DNA of 64,000 nucleotides from Bacteroides caccae (GCF_002222615.2 NZ_CP022412.2:3410001-3474000); one strand, 5' to 3'; shown: positions 18,251 to 29,157, numbered from the stretch's first letter. Made by a program: numbers and translations. Notes: generated by a model from the letters alone, not told the origin.

Positions 18251-19225
18251 TTAAATGATACTTGTCCGTTTAGTAAAATCAATAATCTCCTGAATATATC
18301 CGAAAGCCATACCCACAACGGTATCTGCCGCACCATAATAAACGGCTACACGTTCACCGTCCTGTAAAGCTGCACAAGGAAATACCACATTAGGGACATC
18401 CCCTTGAAGTTCATAAGGAGCAGCAGGGCCAAGCAGGTATTCGCGAGTACGATAAAGTACCTTTTCCGGATGATTTTTATCAAGTATGGCAGCCCCCATC
18501 GCATAGCGGAAACCATTACAAGTAGTAATAACCCCATGATAAAAGAGTAACCAGCCTTCATCTGTCAGGAAAGGAACAGAACCTGCACCGATCTTTGTGC
18601 ATTGCCATGCACTTTCAGGGAATGGAGTTACTTTCATTACGCAACGATGCTCTCCCCAATATTTCATATCCGGACTGAAACTGATATATATATCACCAAA
18701 CGGAGTATGACCGTTATCACTAGGACGACTCAACATTGCATATTTACCGCCTATCTTTTGCGGAAAAAGAACGCCATTACGATTGAAAGGTAAGAAAGCA
18801 TTCTCACATTGAAAAAATTCTTCAAAATCAAAAGTATAAGCGATACCGATTGTAGGACCATGGTAACCGTTGCACCAAGTTATCCAATAACGGTCTTCAA
18901 TCCATGTGACACGAGGGTCATATTTATACTCCGATTCAATCATTTCTGTATTACCGGCCTTGAATTTTATAGGTTCATGGCTGATATCCCAATGAATACC
19001 GTCTTTGCTGAATCCTGTAAAGATATTCATCTGCACAGCTTTATTATCACAACGGAATACCCCTGCAAACCCCTCCTTAAAAGGTACGACCGCACTGTTG
19101 AAAATACTGTTAGATGAGGGAATATGATAACGTCCTATAACCGGATTTTGTGAATAGCGCCACATAACGTCTGTACATCCGGACGGACGGTCTTCCCAAG
19201 GCATTTGAATCTTACTCATAATCAT
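18251..19225 (-). CDS. GH130 mannoside phosphorylase, probably Man-beta-1,4-GlcNAc phosphorylase
   Basis: 324 residues (or 322 from the second Met, MSKIQMPW), with no signal peptide, so cytoplasmic. GH130 marks include [61 protein letters not shown] and GWLLFYHGV. The sequence strongly resembles the B. thetaiotaomicron enzyme described as beta-1,4-mannosyl-N-acetylglucosamine phosphorylase (BT1033), which sits next to a GH92 gene in the same way. Phosphorolysis would give mannose-1-phosphate and GlcNAc. The specificity is inferred from resemblance and context. Confidence 0.92.
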   Translation of the reverse strand: MIMSKIQMPWEDRPSGCTDVMWRYSQNPVIGRYHIPSSNSIFNSAVVPFKEGFAGVFRCDNKAVQMNIFTGFSKDGIHWDISHEPIKFKAGNTEMIESEYKYDPRVTWIEDRYWITWCNGYHGPTIGIAYTFDFEEFFQCENAFLPFNRNGVLFPQKIGGKYAMLSRPSDNGHTPFGDIYISFSPDMKYWGEHRCVMKVTPFPESAWQCTKIGAGSVPFLTDEGWLLFYHGVITTCNGFRYAMGAAILDKNHPEKVLYRTREYLLGPAAPYELQGDVPNVVFPCAALQDGERVAVYYGAADTVVGMAFGYIQEIIDFTKRTSII

Positions 19226-19241
19226 TAAATTTTTATGTTAT

Positions 19242-20567
19242 TTATTTTTTTGAATCATCATAAGTGAATGGTATAAAATAGGTAATCAGAAAAGCCGGAA
19301 TTGTAGCAATCAAAACATAGATGAAGAAATTCCGATATCCTAATAAATCACTGAAATAGCCACTAACCATGCCCGGAAGCATTACTCCCAAGTTCATAAT
19401 TCCGGATGCAAATGCATAATGCGACATTTGATGTTTCCCCGGAGCTATCTGTTGCATCATAAACAGTGTCAAACCGACAAAGCCAAAACCATAACCAAAA
19501 TATTCCATAGTAATACAGGTTCCTATCAGATAAACATTGGTTGGTTGAGTTACAGCCAGAAAAGTATAGGCCAAAAACGGAAGATTAAAAATACAACAAA
19601 GTGTAAAAAGTGTCCGTTTTAACCCGAACTTAGAGACATAGATACCTGCCAGCAAAGAGCCTAGCACAAAAGCTGCCGAACCAAAAACTCCATTTAACGT
19701 ACCTATCTCTTTTAAAGACAATCCCAATCCGCCAACTTCTCTTGAAGCACGTAAGAAAAGTGGAGCTATCTTCATAATAAATCCTTCCGCCAAACGATAT
19801 AATATAATAAAGCAGATATAGTAAAAAATATGCTTTTTAGTAAAGAAATTAGCAATTACCGCTACTAACTCCCGCCCTACCTCTGAGGTCGTCTTTTTTG
19901 TTGTTGACGGTATCTGATTAGACGGCAACATCCTTATATGATAGAGACCTATTAATACCATTATTGCCGCAATCACAGCAAAAATAATCATCCATGCATA
20001 AGAATATGCTCCTTTATTTGCTTCTAAAGAAGCCCCTTCTATTGCCCCAAAGTATTCTGCCAGTGCTCCCGCCATAGCAACTAATCCTCCGTTAGCTACC
20101 AACTTAGCAACATTATAAAATGCACCTTGCACTCCAATATATTTTGCCTGTTCTTCTTTATTCAGTTCAGCCATATATACACCGTCACAAGCTATGTCAT
20201 GGGTAGCCCCACTAAAAGCAATAACAGCCATTGTAGAAATGCTAATAGCAAAAAAGTAATCGAAAAATAAAGAAAAAGCCACTATCCCAAATAATATCCC
20301 ACTCAACAACTCTGTCACTAATACGAAAAACTTTTTCGTCCGATACATCTCAAGAAAAGGACTCCACAGGAATTTCAGTGTCCAAGGCATCATAATAAGA
20401 GAAGTCCAGAATGCTATTTGCGTATCTGAAATTCCTAAATCTTTGAACATAAATACAGAAACCAGATTAATAGCAATAAAGGGAAGCCCCATTGCAAAGT
20501 AAGCGGTAGGCACCCAGTAAACCGGGTTGATAGTTTTCTGTTGAGAAACTGTTTTATTCTGCTGCAT
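19242..20567 (-). CDS. MFS sugar transporter
   Basis: 441 residues with about twelve membrane helices and an AmpG/sugar-porter-like layout (NPVYWVPTAYFAMGLPFIAIN, GISDTQIAFWTSLIMMPWTLK, SGATHDIACDGVYMAEL). It is first in the operon with GH130 (16 bases downstream) and GH92. The likely job is inner-membrane import of the mannose-containing disaccharide for phosphorolysis. The substrate is inferred from neighbours only. The 234-base gap upstream separates it from the divergent helicase gene. Confidence 0.9.
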   Translation of the reverse strand: MQQNKTVSQQKTINPVYWVPTAYFAMGLPFIAINLVSVFMFKDLGISDTQIAFWTSLIMMPWTLKFLWSPFLEMYRTKKFFVLVTELLSGILFGIVAFSLFFDYFFAISISTMAVIAFSGATHDIACDGVYMAELNKEEQAKYIGVQGAFYNVAKLVANGGLVAMAGALAEYFGAIEGASLEANKGAYSYAWMIIFAVIAAIMVLIGLYHIRMLPSNQIPSTTKKTTSEVGRELVAVIANFFTKKHIFYYICFIILYRLAEGFIMKIAPLFLRASREVGGLGLSLKEIGTLNGVFGSAAFVLGSLLAGIYVSKFGLKRTLFTLCCIFNLPFLAYTFLAVTQPTNVYLIGTCITMEYFGYGFGFVGLTLFMMQQIAPGKHQMSHYAFASGIMNLGVMLPGMVSGYFSDLLGYRNFFIYVLIATIPAFLITYFIPFTYDDSKK

Positions 20568-20766
20568 AAATCATAGTATATAGATGAAAAAAAATCTAAT
20601 CCATTTATATATAATACAACTAAAAGAGGAAAACTACTAACGCCTCTCCTCTATTTTTTATTTTATTATCACTCTGTCTACTAATGATGATATAGTCAAC
20701 AGCACAAATATACTAAGGAAAAATCTTTTTATCATGTTTTTATTTCGTTTCTTCTACTACTTTCAT

Positions 20767-20774
20767 TATTTTTG
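20767..20774 (+). promoter_or_regulatory. -7 box of the addAB-like operon
   Basis: TATTTTTG matches TAnnTTTG and ends 27 bases before the ATG. No -33 TTG was found at the usual spacing. Confidence 0.45.
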
Positions 20775-20801
20775 TCTTATATAACACCCAATCATTAAAT
20801 A

Positions 20802-23800
20802 ATGAGTGAACTCTTAGTCTATAAAGCCTCCGCCGGTTCAGGTAAAACATTTACCCTGGCCGTGGAATATATCAAACTATTAATTCTAAACCCGCGAGCC
20901 TATCGTCAGATTCTTGCCGTAACCTTCACTAATAAGGCGACAGCAGAAATGAAAGAACGTATTCTTAGTCAGCTGTACGGTATTCAGACAGGAGACAAAG
21001 GATCCGAAGCCTATCTCAACCGTATCAAAGAAGAAACGGGAAAAACAGAGCAGGAAATACGGGAAGCAGCAAGCATTGCCCTTGGTTATATGTTACATGA
21101 CTACAGTCGGTTTCGGGTAGAAACAATAGATTCTTTTTTCCAGTCTGTTATGCGCAATCTGGCTCGCGAACTGGAATTAAGCCCTAACCTGAATATCGAA
21201 CTGAACAATACGGAAGTGCTTAGTGAAGCGGTAGACAGTATGATTGAGAAATTAGGCCCTACCTCTCCTGTCCTCGCATGGCTACTGGATTATATCAATG
21301 AGCGGATTGCAGACGACAAACGTTGGAACGTATCGGACGAAGTCAAGAATTTCGGCCGTAATATATTCGATGAAGGATATATAGAAAAAGGAGAAGGACT
21401 CCGTCATCGGCTACGCAATCCGGATACCATTAAAGAATACCGTAAACAGTTGAAAGCACTGGAGACTGAGATTTTGGAACAAATGAAGGGATTCTATGAT
21501 CAGTTTGAAGGAGAATTAGACGGACATGCGTTAACTGCTGACGATCTGAAAAACGGTTCACGAGGAATCGGAAGTTATTTCCGTAAGCTCAACAACGGTA
21601 TTTTAGGTAACGATGTTCGCAACGTTACAGTAGAAAAGTGTCTGGAAGATGCCAAAAACTGGGCTACAAAAACGTCTCCACGCTATGCAGACATTATTGC
21701 TTTAGCCAATTCCAGCCTTATGCAGATTTTGGAAGATGCAGAAAAGTTACGATCAAAAAATAACCTGTTACTGAATAGTTGCCGACTGTCTTTGCAGCAT
21801 CTCAACAAAGTACAACTTCTCGCCAATATCGACGAAGAAGTACGCGAGTTAAACCGGGAAAATAATCGGTTCCTACTCTCAGACACCAATGCCCTGCTCC
21901 ACCAATTAGTAAAAGACGGTGATTCCTCTTTCGTATTCGAAAAGATAGGAACGAACATCCGCAATGTTATGATTGACGAGTTTCAGGATACCAGCCGGAT
22001 GCAATGGGGTAATTTCAAACTGTTATTGCTCGAAGGATTATCCCAGGGAGCCGACAGCTTGATTGTAGGAGATGTCAAACAGTCAATCTACCGTTGGCGT
22101 AATGGCGACTGGGGAATCCTCAACGGGTTAAATGACCATATCGACCACTTCCCGATTCGCGTCAAAACACTGGCAACCAACCGGAGAAGTGAAACGAACA
22201 TCATCCGGTTTAACAATCATATATTTACGGCCGCTACTGATTATTTGAATGGAGTTTATAAAAAACAGCTCAACAAAGATTGTCAAGATCTGCAAAAGGC
22301 ATATGCAGACGTCGTACAAGAATCTCCCTTAAACACCCAAAAAGGTTATGTCAAAGCCTCTTTCCTCGAACCGGACGAAGAACATGACTATACCGAACAG
22401 ACACTTATCAGCCTGGGAGAAGAAGTCGAACATCTGCTCGCTTCCGGTATCCACCTGAACGACATAACTATTTTAGTACGAAAGAATAAAAGTATTCCCC
22501 GCATCGCAGATTACTTTGATAAGGAGCTGCATTACAAAATAGTGTCAGACGAAGCCTTCCGTCTTGACGCTTCCTTTGCTATCTGCATGATGCTGGATGC
22601 TCTTCGTTACCTCTCGGATGAAAACAACAAGATAGCACGGGCCCAACTTGCCATAGCCTATCAGAATGAGGTCTTACAGAAAGGACTGGATTGGAATACC
22701 CTCTTGCTTCTTCCCACCGAAAGCTATCTTCCTACGACATTTCTTGATAAAATAAAAGAGTTTCGGTTAATGCCTCTCTACGAGTTATTGGAAGAATTAT
22801 TCAGCTTGTTCGAGATGAATCGCATCAAAGAACAAGATGCTTATTTATTTGCCTTTTTTGATGCCGTAACAGATTATTTGCAAAATAATTCTTCTGAACT
22901 CGACGGATTCATTCGCTATTGGGACGAAACTTTGTGTAGCAAAACAATTCCCAGCGGAGAAATCGAAGGGATCCGGATTTTTTCCATACATAAATCAAAG
23001 GGATTGGAATTTCATACCGTGCTTCTTCCTTTCTGTGACTGGAAATTAGAGAATGAAACGAATAATCAACTGGTATGGTGTGCTCCTCAAGAAGCGCCAT
23101 TCAATGCTTTAGATATTCTTCCTATTAATTATTCCACGCAAATGGCAGAATCTATCTACGGAAACGATTATCTGCATGAACGCCTCCAACTTTGGGTGGA
23201 TAACCTGAACCTGCTCTATGTAGCGTTTACCCGTGCCGGAAAAAATCTAATAATCTGGAGCAGAAAAGGGCAAAAAGGAACAATGTCCGAACTATTAGCA
23301 AATACTCTTCCTATCGTTGCCCTCAAAGAAGGAATCGAATGGGAAGAAGATTGTTATGAGCAAGGAGAACTCTGTCCGTCCGAAAAAGAAAAGGGCAAAG
23401 CCTCCACTAATAAATTAACCCAAAAAGCAGAAAAATTGCCCATCCAAATGGAGTCCATGCGGCACGACATCGAGTTCCGGCAATCCAATCGTTCTGCGGA
23501 CTTTATCCAAGGAATCGAAGAAGAAGATTCGGACGACCGTTTCATCAATCGCGGACGTATGTTGCATACTCTGTTTTCTGCCATTGAAACAGCCGATGAT
23601 ATTGATCCGGCTATCGAACGATTAATCTTTGAAGGAGTTATTAGAGACCAGGAAAAAGAAGATACAGTACGTGAAGTTGTACAGAAAGCGTTTTCATCTC
23701 CCGAAATACAAGATTGGTATTCCGGAGAATGGATCCTGTTTAATGAATGTGCCATTATATACAAGGAAAAAGGAATATTACAAACTCGTCGCCCGGACCG

Positions 23801-23972
23801 TGTAATGATGAAAGACGGGCAGGTTGTTGTGGTTGATTTTAAGTTTGGTAAAGAAAATCCTAAATACAATAAACAAGTGAAAGGATATATGCAACTGTTG
23901 ACGAAAATGGGTTATAAGAATATTACCGGATACCTGTGGTATGTAGATGAAGAAAAAATAGAAAAAGTATAA
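20802..23972 (+). CDS. addA: AddA-type UvrD/RecB helicase-nuclease
   Basis: 1,056 residues. Superfamily 1 helicase motifs are complete: the Walker A loop KASAGSGKTF (Lys15), Walker B MIDEFQDTSRMQW, GDVKQSIYRWRNGD, ATNRRSETNI, GIRIFSIHKSKGLEFHTV and LNLLYVAFTRA. The C-terminal RecB-like nuclease domain (last 200 residues) shows RRPDRVMMKDGQVVVVDFKFG, the PD-(D/E)XK active site. With the following gene it should form an AddAB-type complex that unwinds and resects double-strand breaks for RecA loading and also degrades foreign linear DNA. No Chi site can be inferred. The downstream partner follows after 50 bases. Confidence 0.9.
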   Translation: MSELLVYKASAGSGKTFTLAVEYIKLLILNPRAYRQILAVTFTNKATAEMKERILSQLYGIQTGDKGSEAYLNRIKEETGKTEQEIREAASIALGYMLHDYSRFRVETIDSFFQSVMRNLARELELSPNLNIELNNTEVLSEAVDSMIEKLGPTSPVLAWLLDYINERIADDKRWNVSDEVKNFGRNIFDEGYIEKGEGLRHRLRNPDTIKEYRKQLKALETEILEQMKGFYDQFEGELDGHALTADDLKNGSRGIGSYFRKLNNGILGNDVRNVTVEKCLEDAKNWATKTSPRYADIIALANSSLMQILEDAEKLRSKNNLLLNSCRLSLQHLNKVQLLANIDEEVRELNRENNRFLLSDTNALLHQLVKDGDSSFVFEKIGTNIRNVMIDEFQDTSRMQWGNFKLLLLEGLSQGADSLIVGDVKQSIYRWRNGDWGILNGLNDHIDHFPIRVKTLATNRRSETNIIRFNNHIFTAATDYLNGVYKKQLNKDCQDLQKAYADVVQESPLNTQKGYVKASFLEPDEEHDYTEQTLISLGEEVEHLLASGIHLNDITILVRKNKSIPRIADYFDKELHYKIVSDEAFRLDASFAICMMLDALRYLSDENNKIARAQLAIAYQNEVLQKGLDWNTLLLLPTESYLPTTFLDKIKEFRLMPLYELLEELFSLFEMNRIKEQDAYLFAFFDAVTDYLQNNSSELDGFIRYWDETLCSKTIPSGEIEGIRIFSIHKSKGLEFHTVLLPFCDWKLENETNNQLVWCAPQEAPFNALDILPINYSTQMAESIYGNDYLHERLQLWVDNLNLLYVAFTRAGKNLIIWSRKGQKGTMSELLANTLPIVALKEGIEWEEDCYEQGELCPSEKEKGKASTNKLTQKAEKLPIQMESMRHDIEFRQSNRSADFIQGIEEEDSDDRFINRGRMLHTLFSAIETADDIDPAIERLIFEGVIRDQEKEDTVREVVQKAFSSPEIQDWYSGEWILFNECAIIYKEKGILQTRRPDRVMMKDGQVVVVDFKFGKENPKYNKQVKGYMQLLTKMGYKNITGYLWYVDEEKIEKV

Positions 23973-24022
23973 GACAGAACTCCGATTACAATAATATGAA
24001 TTAGAAAAACGATTTAATCAAT

Positions 24023-26884
24023 ATGCAATCATTTCTCCAATTAGTAGCTCATGACCTATATGCCAAAATAGGAAATGACCTCTCTCGCACAGTACTCATC
24101 TTCCCTAACAAACGTGCCAACCTGTTCTTCAATGAATATCTGGCGGGAGAATCCGATCAACCGATATGGTCACCTGCCGCTATGAGTATCAGTGATCTGT
24201 TTCAGAAGCTATCTGTACAGAAAACCGGTGATCCGATTCGATTGGTTTGTGAACTCTACAAAGTATTCAAGGAAGAAACAGAAAGTCAGGAGACATTAGA
24301 TGACTTCTATTTTTGGGGAGAACTGTTAATCAGTGACTTTGATGATGTAGACAAAAATTTGGTGGATGCAGATAAGCTCTTCAGCAATCTGCAAGACTTA
24401 AAAAGTCTAATGGATGACTACGAATTTCTAGATAAAGAACAGGAAGAAGCAATTCAACAATTCTTCCGGAATTTCTCCATTGAGCGCCGCACGGAGCTCA
24501 AAGAGAAATTCATATCTCTTTGGGATAAGTTAGGCACAATCTATCACCATTACCGGAAAAACTTAACTGAGGTAGGCATTGCTTATGAAGGAATGCTTTA
24601 TCGCAATGTTATCGAACAACTTAATACAGATCAACTTAAATACGACAAATATATATTTGTCGGCTTCAATGTGTTGAATAAAGTAGAAAAAGAATTCTTC
24701 CGAAAACTGCAAAAAGCAGATAAAGCAATATTCTATTGGGATTATGACATCTTCTATACCCAACAAATCAAAAAACATGAGGCCGGAGAATTTATTAACC
24801 GCAACCTGAAAGATTTCCCGAACGAACTGCCTGCCAGCTACTTTGACTCCCTAAAGAAACCGAAGAAGATACGTTACATCTCCGCTTCTACTGAGAATGC
24901 GCAAGCACGTTTCCTTCCCGAATGGATACGTACTACTTTCTCATCCGATAATGAAAAAGAAAATGCCGTAGTTCTTTGCAATGAAACCTTGTTGCTTCCC
25001 GTACTCCATTCTATCCCGGAAGAAGTGAAGAATGTCAATATCACAATGGGATTCCCGTTGGCACAAACTCCGGTTTATAGTTTTATCAATGCGGCTATGG
25101 AACTACAAACCAATGGCTACCGTTTTGATACCGGTCGTTTCACCTACGAAACCGTATCAGCTATACTAAAACATCCATATACCCGCCAATTATCGACAAA
25201 AGCAGATATAATAGAACGGGAACTTACAAAAACCAATCGTTTCTATCCGCTTCCCTCGGAATTGAAACAAGATGAGTTTCTAGCTAATCTTTTCACTCCC
25301 CGTAACGGTATCAAGGAGCTATGTGATTATCTTATCGGACTTATCAAAGATATCTCTACCCTATACCGTAAAGAAGGAGAATACAACGATATATTCAACC
25401 AACTATATCGTGAATCTCTTTTTCAGAGCTTTTTGAAAATCAACCGTTTATACAGTTTGATTGAAAGTGGAGAATTAAATATACAGCCCCATACACTGAA
25501 AAGATTAATCAGTAAAGTACTGACAAGTTCCAACATACCTTTCCACGGAGAACCTGCCATTGGAATGCAAGTTATGGGAGTACTTGAAACACGTAACCTT
25601 GACTTCCGTAATCTTGTAATGCTTTCGCTCAATGAAGGACAACTTCCTAAAACCGGTGGAGAATCTTCTTTTATTCCCTATAACCTTCGGAAAGCCTTCG
25701 GCATGACGACTATTGAGCACAAAAATGCAGTCTACGCATACTATTTCTATCGCTTGATACAGCGGGCAGAAAATATCACCTTGCTCTACAATACCTCTTC
25801 CGACGGCCTGAATCGCGGAGAGGAGTCCCGTTTCATGCTACAATTATTAGTAGAAGGTCCTCATGAGATTACTCGTGAATATTTAGAGGCCGGACAATCT
25901 CCCCAAAGTACCCCAAAAATAGAAATACCAAAAACACAGAAAATATTAGAACGATTATACCATATCTATGACGTTACCAATCCTAAGTCCCTCATTCTCT
26001 CTCCTTCAGCCCTCAATACATATCTCGACTGCCGTTTGAGATTCTACTTCCGCTATATAGCCGGATTAAAAACACCGGAAGAAGTGAGTGCGGAAATTGA
26101 CTCCGCGTTATTCGGAACAATCTTTCACCGCTCTGCCGAACTAGCTTATACTGAACTGACATCCAATGGGCAAATGATACAGAAAGAGGATCTTGAACGC
26201 TTATTACGTAACGATGTTAAATTACAAGGTTACGTTGATCAGGCTTTCAAAGAAGAATTTTTCAAGGTTAAGCCGGAAGAAAAACCGGAATATAACGGTG
26301 TACAACTCATTAATTCCAAAGTAATCACCTCCTATCTGCGACAACTATTACGCAATGACCTCCAATATGCCCCTTTCGAAATGGTTGCTATGGAACAAGC
26401 TGTTTCCGAAAAGATAACTATTCAAACTGACCTAGGTCCCTTCACAGTTCGCTTGGGCGGAACCATAGACCGCATGGATGCCAAAGAAAGCACATTACGG
26501 ATTGTTGACTATAAAACCGGAGGAAACCCCAAGATACCGGCTAATATCGAACAATTATTCACCCCTTCGGAAACACGTCCGAACTATATCTTCCAAACTT
26601 TCCTGTATGCCTCCATTATGTGCCGGCAACAAACATTGAAAGTGGCTCCTGCCCTGCTCTATATTCACCGGGCAGCTTCCGATAGTTACTCACCTGTTAT
26701 AGAAATGGGAGAACCCCGCCAGCCAAAGATACCGGTCAATAACTTCACCTTTTTCGAAGACGAGTTCCGCAAGCGATTACAAACATTATTAGAAGAGATT
26801 TTCAGTGAAAACGAACCTTTCACTCAAACAGAAGATATTAAAAAGTGTAGTTACTGCGATTTCAAAGCAATCTGCAAACGATGA
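24023..26884 (+). CDS. addB: AddB-type PD-(D/E)XK nuclease subunit
   Basis: 953 residues. The N-terminus keeps a degenerate helicase-like fold (FPNKRANLFFNEYL), as in AddB proteins, which lack motor activity. Near the C-terminus are LSPSALNTYLDCRLRFYFRY, GTIFHRSAEL and the nuclease core LGGTIDRMDAKESTLRIVDYKTGG, followed by CSYCDFKAICKR. The three final cysteines plus the earlier DCR cysteine fit the 4Fe-4S staple of AddB. It likely recognises Chi and cuts one strand. Cotranscribed with the addA-like gene; a bidirectional terminator follows. Confidence 0.88.
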   Translation: MQSFLQLVAHDLYAKIGNDLSRTVLIFPNKRANLFFNEYLAGESDQPIWSPAAMSISDLFQKLSVQKTGDPIRLVCELYKVFKEETESQETLDDFYFWGELLISDFDDVDKNLVDADKLFSNLQDLKSLMDDYEFLDKEQEEAIQQFFRNFSIERRTELKEKFISLWDKLGTIYHHYRKNLTEVGIAYEGMLYRNVIEQLNTDQLKYDKYIFVGFNVLNKVEKEFFRKLQKADKAIFYWDYDIFYTQQIKKHEAGEFINRNLKDFPNELPASYFDSLKKPKKIRYISASTENAQARFLPEWIRTTFSSDNEKENAVVLCNETLLLPVLHSIPEEVKNVNITMGFPLAQTPVYSFINAAMELQTNGYRFDTGRFTYETVSAILKHPYTRQLSTKADIIERELTKTNRFYPLPSELKQDEFLANLFTPRNGIKELCDYLIGLIKDISTLYRKEGEYNDIFNQLYRESLFQSFLKINRLYSLIESGELNIQPHTLKRLISKVLTSSNIPFHGEPAIGMQVMGVLETRNLDFRNLVMLSLNEGQLPKTGGESSFIPYNLRKAFGMTTIEHKNAVYAYYFYRLIQRAENITLLYNTSSDGLNRGEESRFMLQLLVEGPHEITREYLEAGQSPQSTPKIEIPKTQKILERLYHIYDVTNPKSLILSPSALNTYLDCRLRFYFRYIAGLKTPEEVSAEIDSALFGTIFHRSAELAYTELTSNGQMIQKEDLERLLRNDVKLQGYVDQAFKEEFFKVKPEEKPEYNGVQLINSKVITSYLRQLLRNDLQYAPFEMVAMEQAVSEKITIQTDLGPFTVRLGGTIDRMDAKESTLRIVDYKTGGNPKIPANIEQLFTPSETRPNYIFQTFLYASIMCRQQTLKVAPALLYIHRAASDSYSPVIEMGEPRQPKIPVNNFTFFEDEFRKRLQTLLEEIFSENEPFTQTEDIKKCSYCDFKAICKR

Positions 26885-26914
26885 GCATAAATATGATAAT
26901 GATTGAATAAAAAA

Positions 26915-26960
26915 ATGAACGGTGAATGCTGCATACAAGCACAAAACATTCACCGTTCAT
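26915..26960. terminator. Bidirectional terminator
   Basis: A 14-bp perfect stem (ATGAACGGTGAATG / CATTCACCGTTCAT) with an 18-base loop, between the convergent addB-like and kinase genes. A-run on the left and AT-rich sequence on the right. Confidence 0.8.
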
Positions 26961-26985
26961 GATTTATAAATTACCGTTTTATATT

Positions 26986-28119
26986 CTATTTATCCAGTAA
27001 TGGAATTGAGAAACTAAATGTAGATCCCTCTCCCTTCTTTGAAGTAAACCAGAGTTTACCACCATTCTTGATAACAAAGTCCTTACACAACAACAATCCG
27101 AGTCCTGAACCTTCTTCATTATTTGTACCGAAGGTACTAAAGTGCGTATCCGTATGAAGCAACTTCCTCTGATTTTCTTCATCAATGCCGCATCCGCTAT
27201 CTTTCACACTAACGATTGCCATACCGTCTTCCTCAGCCAACGATACCACCACTTCCGCCCCCTCATTGCTAAACTTGATAGCATTACTAATCAGGTTACG
27301 GATTACCGTTTTAACCATATCAATATCAGCACGAACAGCTACATCTGCAACAGGTACATCCTGCACAATCTTAATATTCTTCAAGCCGGCTACCATTGTA
27401 AAGATCTCACTTACCCCCTCTACAACTTCTACCATATTGATATCCTGATAAACCACCTTCAATTTGCCAATCTGGCTTTTCGTCCATTTCAGCAGATTAT
27501 CAAGTAATGAAAATACATCTTCAGTAGTTTGATTCGCCATTGTAAGCAACTCATACATCTCCTCGCCGATTGTTTCGCTCGGCAGGTTCAGAATCAACAT
27601 ATTCAGTACCATTTTGATAGACCCCATTGGCGAACGTAGGTCATGCGCAATCACAGAATAGAGTTTATCACGTCCCATAATTGTCTTACGTAATTCCTCT
27701 GTTTGTGCAACAATAATTCGTTTAGCCGCCACTAGAGAAATCTGATGTGTTACACGAATTATCAATTCTTCCTTGTTGAAAGGTTTCGAAATAAAATCAT
27801 TACCTCCTACTTGGAATCCTTTTACGATGTCCGCCGTACTATTCAGCGCAGTCAGAAAAATAATAGGAATTTCAGACATTTCCGGATCTGCCTTCATCTG
27901 TTGAGCCACTTCAAATCCACTGATATCCGGCATCATTACATCCAGCAACACCAAATCCGGTTTTTCCTTCTTCACCTGTTCCAATGCTTGCGTGCCGTTA
28001 CCGGCAGTTACAATATTGAATTTCTCATTAGTCAAAAGGACCTTCAACAAAAGGACATTTGATATTACATCGTCCACAATAAGGACTTTATATTCAGAAG
28101 GATTTATTTCCATATTCAT
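26986..28119 (-). CDS. Response regulator-histidine kinase hybrid (REC-HisKA-ATPase)
   Basis: 377 residues, soluble. The N-terminal receiver (about 10-125) is complete: VLIVDDVISN, phosphoacceptor in LVLLDVMMPDISG, FLTAL and ISKPFNKEEL. HisKA follows with SVIAHDLRSPMGSIKM, then an ATPase domain with NLISNAIKFSNEGAE, VKDSGCGIDEENQ and GSGLGLLLCKDF. A receiver at the front suggests that an upstream kinase controls this one. It is 19 bases downstream of the UDP-sugar decarboxylase gene and probably cotranscribed with it. There is no DNA-binding output domain. Confidence 0.92.
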   Translation of the reverse strand: MNMEINPSEYKVLIVDDVISNVLLLKVLLTNEKFNIVTAGNGTQALEQVKKEKPDLVLLDVMMPDISGFEVAQQMKADPEMSEIPIIFLTALNSTADIVKGFQVGGNDFISKPFNKEELIIRVTHQISLVAAKRIIVAQTEELRKTIMGRDKLYSVIAHDLRSPMGSIKMVLNMLILNLPSETIGEEMYELLTMANQTTEDVFSLLDNLLKWTKSQIGKLKVVYQDINMVEVVEGVSEIFTMVAGLKNIKIVQDVPVADVAVRADIDMVKTVIRNLISNAIKFSNEGAEVVVSLAEEDGMAIVSVKDSGCGIDEENQRKLLHTDTHFSTFGTNNEEGSGLGLLLCKDFVIKNGGKLWFTSKKGEGSTFSFSIPLLDK

Positions 28120-28138
28120 AATTATCTTATTTTATGCA

Positions 28139-29068
28139 TCAGACAGTTTTAAAATATTCAATCATACGCTTCAGCCCGTCTTCCAATTCAATAGTAGGCT
28201 GCCAGCTGAGTTTTTCTTTTGCCAGTGTGATATCCGGCTGACGTTGTTTCGGGTCATCATCCGGCAACTGCTTAAATACAATTCTCGAAGAAGAACTGGT
28301 CATACGAATTATTCTCTCTGCCAATTCCAATACGGGAAACTCATTTGGATTTCCAAGATTCACAGGTCCCGTAAATTCATCTTCCGTATTCATCATTCGT
28401 ATCATCCCTTCAACCAAATCATCAATATATTGGAAACTACGTGTCTGTTTCCCGTCTCCATAAATAGTAATATCTTCATTATGTAGCGCTTGTAAAATGA
28501 AATTAGAAACGACTCGTCCGTCATTCGGCAACATCCGTGGACCATACGTATTGAATATACGAATAATCTTCACACGCACATTATTCTGACGATGATAATC
28601 CATAAACAAAGTTTCCGCACAGCGTTTTCCTTCATCATAACATGATCTGTATCCTACCGGATTCACGTTTCCCCAATAACTTTCCGGTTGCGGGTGAACA
28701 ATTGGGTCTCCATATACCTCACTGGTAGAAGCCTGCAATATTTTAGCATCCAATCTCATTGCCAGTCCCAACATATTAATTGCTCCCATTACAGATGTTT
28801 TGGCAGTCTGAATCGGGTCATGTTGATAATGGATAGGAGATGCCGGACAAGCCAAATTATAAATCTCATCGACTTCAGCAGAATAAGGGTAAGTGACATC
28901 GTGTCGTACCACCTCAAAATGATGATTATCCATCAAATGCATGATGTTATCTTTTGATCCTGTAAAAAAATTATCAAGGCATATCACGTCATGACCTTCG
29001 TTTATAAGCCGGGTACAGAGATGAGAGCCAATGAATCCGGCTCCGCCACTAACCAATATTCTTTTCAT
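28139..29068 (-). CDS. uxs: UDP-glucuronate decarboxylase (UDP-xylose synthase)
   Basis: 309 residues, an extended SDR. The NAD loop is [18 protein letters not shown], followed by [27 protein letters not shown], the active-site STSEVYGDP and [11 protein letters not shown] (Tyr-x3-Lys), then [12 protein letters not shown]. These marks are typical of UXS/ArnA-type decarboxylases, which convert UDP-glucuronate to UDP-xylose. The product could feed surface polysaccharides, although the capsule locus lies about 10 kb away. Promoter at 29127-29157. Probable operon with the response regulator/kinase. Confidence 0.92.
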   Translation of the reverse strand: MKRILVSGGAGFIGSHLCTRLINEGHDVICLDNFFTGSKDNIMHLMDNHHFEVVRHDVTYPYSAEVDEIYNLACPASPIHYQHDPIQTAKTSVMGAINMLGLAMRLDAKILQASTSEVYGDPIVHPQPESYWGNVNPVGYRSCYDEGKRCAETLFMDYHRQNNVRVKIIRIFNTYGPRMLPNDGRVVSNFILQALHNEDITIYGDGKQTRSFQYIDDLVEGMIRMMNTEDEFTGPVNLGNPNEFPVLELAERIIRMTSSSSRIVFKQLPDDDPKQRQPDITLAKEKLSWQPTIELEDGLKRMIEYFKTV

Positions 29069-29126
29069 TATATATTTTTCTATTGTTTACTAAAGAGACA
29101 CCGTCTCTCCGTTTTGTTTATGGACA

Positions 29127-29157
29127 CAAATGTAACCGATTTGCTCAAAATATACAA
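29127..29157 (-). promoter_or_regulatory. Promoter of the uxs-kinase operon
   Basis: On the minus strand: -33 TTG at 29155-29157, a 20-base spacer, -7 TACATTTG at 29127-29134, about 58 bases before the start codon. Confidence 0.65.
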
